Shown here one piece after another: positions 35,845 to 35,989 of a stretch of 35,989 nucleotides of DNA (position 1 is the first letter of the stretch; each line of letters starts with the position of its first letter). The DNA is taken from NCBI GenBank assembly GCA_018882965.1, contig VEQY01000033.1:1-35989 (forward strand), read 5' to 3'. This DNA comes from Mycobacterium sp. (GTDB lineage: Bacteria; Actinomycetota; Actinomycetes; Mycobacteriales; Mycobacteriaceae). Below the pieces are notes generated by a model that was given only the letters and a program-made list of their open reading frames with translations, was not told the DNA's origin and made no database searches. The translations under genes and the position numbers were made by a program.

Positions 35845-35989
35845 GTGGACGCGATGCTCGGAGCGCGGTCGGTGGCGCTGGTCGGCGCCAGCGCCCGGCC
35901 CGACAGCTTCGGGGCCCGGATGATCGTCGAGGCCCGGCGCAGTTCCGCGCGGATGCATCTGGTGAACCCGCGCTACGACCACATCAACG
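35845..35989 (+). CDS. CoA-binding/acyl-CoA synthetase (NDP-forming), N-terminal fragment
   Basis: Partial, cut by the window end: 48 codons from GTG 35845. The sequence VDAMLGARSVALVGASARPDSF and MHLVNPRY shows the CoA-binding Rossmann domain of the acetate-CoA ligase (NDP-forming)/succinyl-CoA synthetase alpha type, where SVALVGAS and NPRY/NPK are typical. It starts 38 bp after the FAD oxidoreductase gene on the same strand and may belong to the same operon. Start uncertain; no clear Shine-Dalgarno. Confidence 0.7.
   Translation, partial: MDAMLGARSVALVGASARPDSFGARMIVEARRSSARMHLVNPRYDHIN

Overview
This is a high-GC actinobacterial chromosome segment, almost certainly from a rapidly growing Mycobacterium/Mycolicibacterium-type organism. 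The gene order desA2, glyA, coaA, Z-prenyl synthase, hemolysin III, mca, greA, metB, pra, cbs, lipU, GDSL esterase, fadA3, Bax-inhibitor-like, echA9, echA8, alpha/beta-hydrolase, rhodanese, cysteine dioxygenase, lpqV, patatin follows the M. tuberculosis Rv1094 to Rv1063c region, recognised from memory. The PE/PE_PGRS/celA2 genes of that species are absent. No tRNA, rRNA, CRISPR array, insertion sequence or prophage was seen.

Layout. 1-5.6 kb: desA2, a long-form glyA, a DUF885 peptidase, coaA and a cis-prenyltransferase. 5.6-11.8 kb: hemolysin III, then a minus-strand mca / small membrane protein / thioredoxin-domain protein / ketosteroid isomerase operon, then DUF4307, greA and a GPP34 gene. 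11.8-18.1 kb: transsulfuration genes (metB, cbs) interleaved with two proline-rich membrane proteins, then the esterases lipU and GDSL. 18.2-24.1 kb: lipid and acyl-CoA genes (fadA3, echA9, echA8) with a Bax-inhibitor-1 protein and an integral-membrane hydrolase. 24.0-26.5 kb: rhodanese, cysteine dioxygenase and an upstream 13-residue leader peptide containing Cys-Cys, then lpqV and a patatin. 26.5-35.9 kb: an apparently accessory amine-uptake and oxidation cluster (Rieske oxygenase, PotABCD-type transporter, class III aminotransferase, TetR, FAD oxidoreductase), then the start of an acyl-CoA synthetase cut by the window end.

Regulation visible in the sequence. Many genes carry a TANNNT -10 box 6-8 nt before ATG/GTG, the signature of leaderless mycobacterial mRNAs (desA2, glyA, DUF885, GDSL, lpqV, Rieske, probably the prenyl synthase). 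Two promoters of the amine cluster share a 19-bp -10/operator block (17 of 19 identical), and the Rieske promoter has a related palindrome, which suggests one TetR regulon. The cysteine dioxygenase operon looks controlled by a cysteine-responsive attenuating leader peptide. greA has a 200-nt leader rich in hairpins. Two long inverted-repeat elements sit between genes at about 930-1010 and 19400-19550.

The strongest candidates for something not yet described are the TetR-controlled amine/quaternary-ammonium cluster with its repeated operator, and the Cys-Cys leader in front of cysteine dioxygenase.
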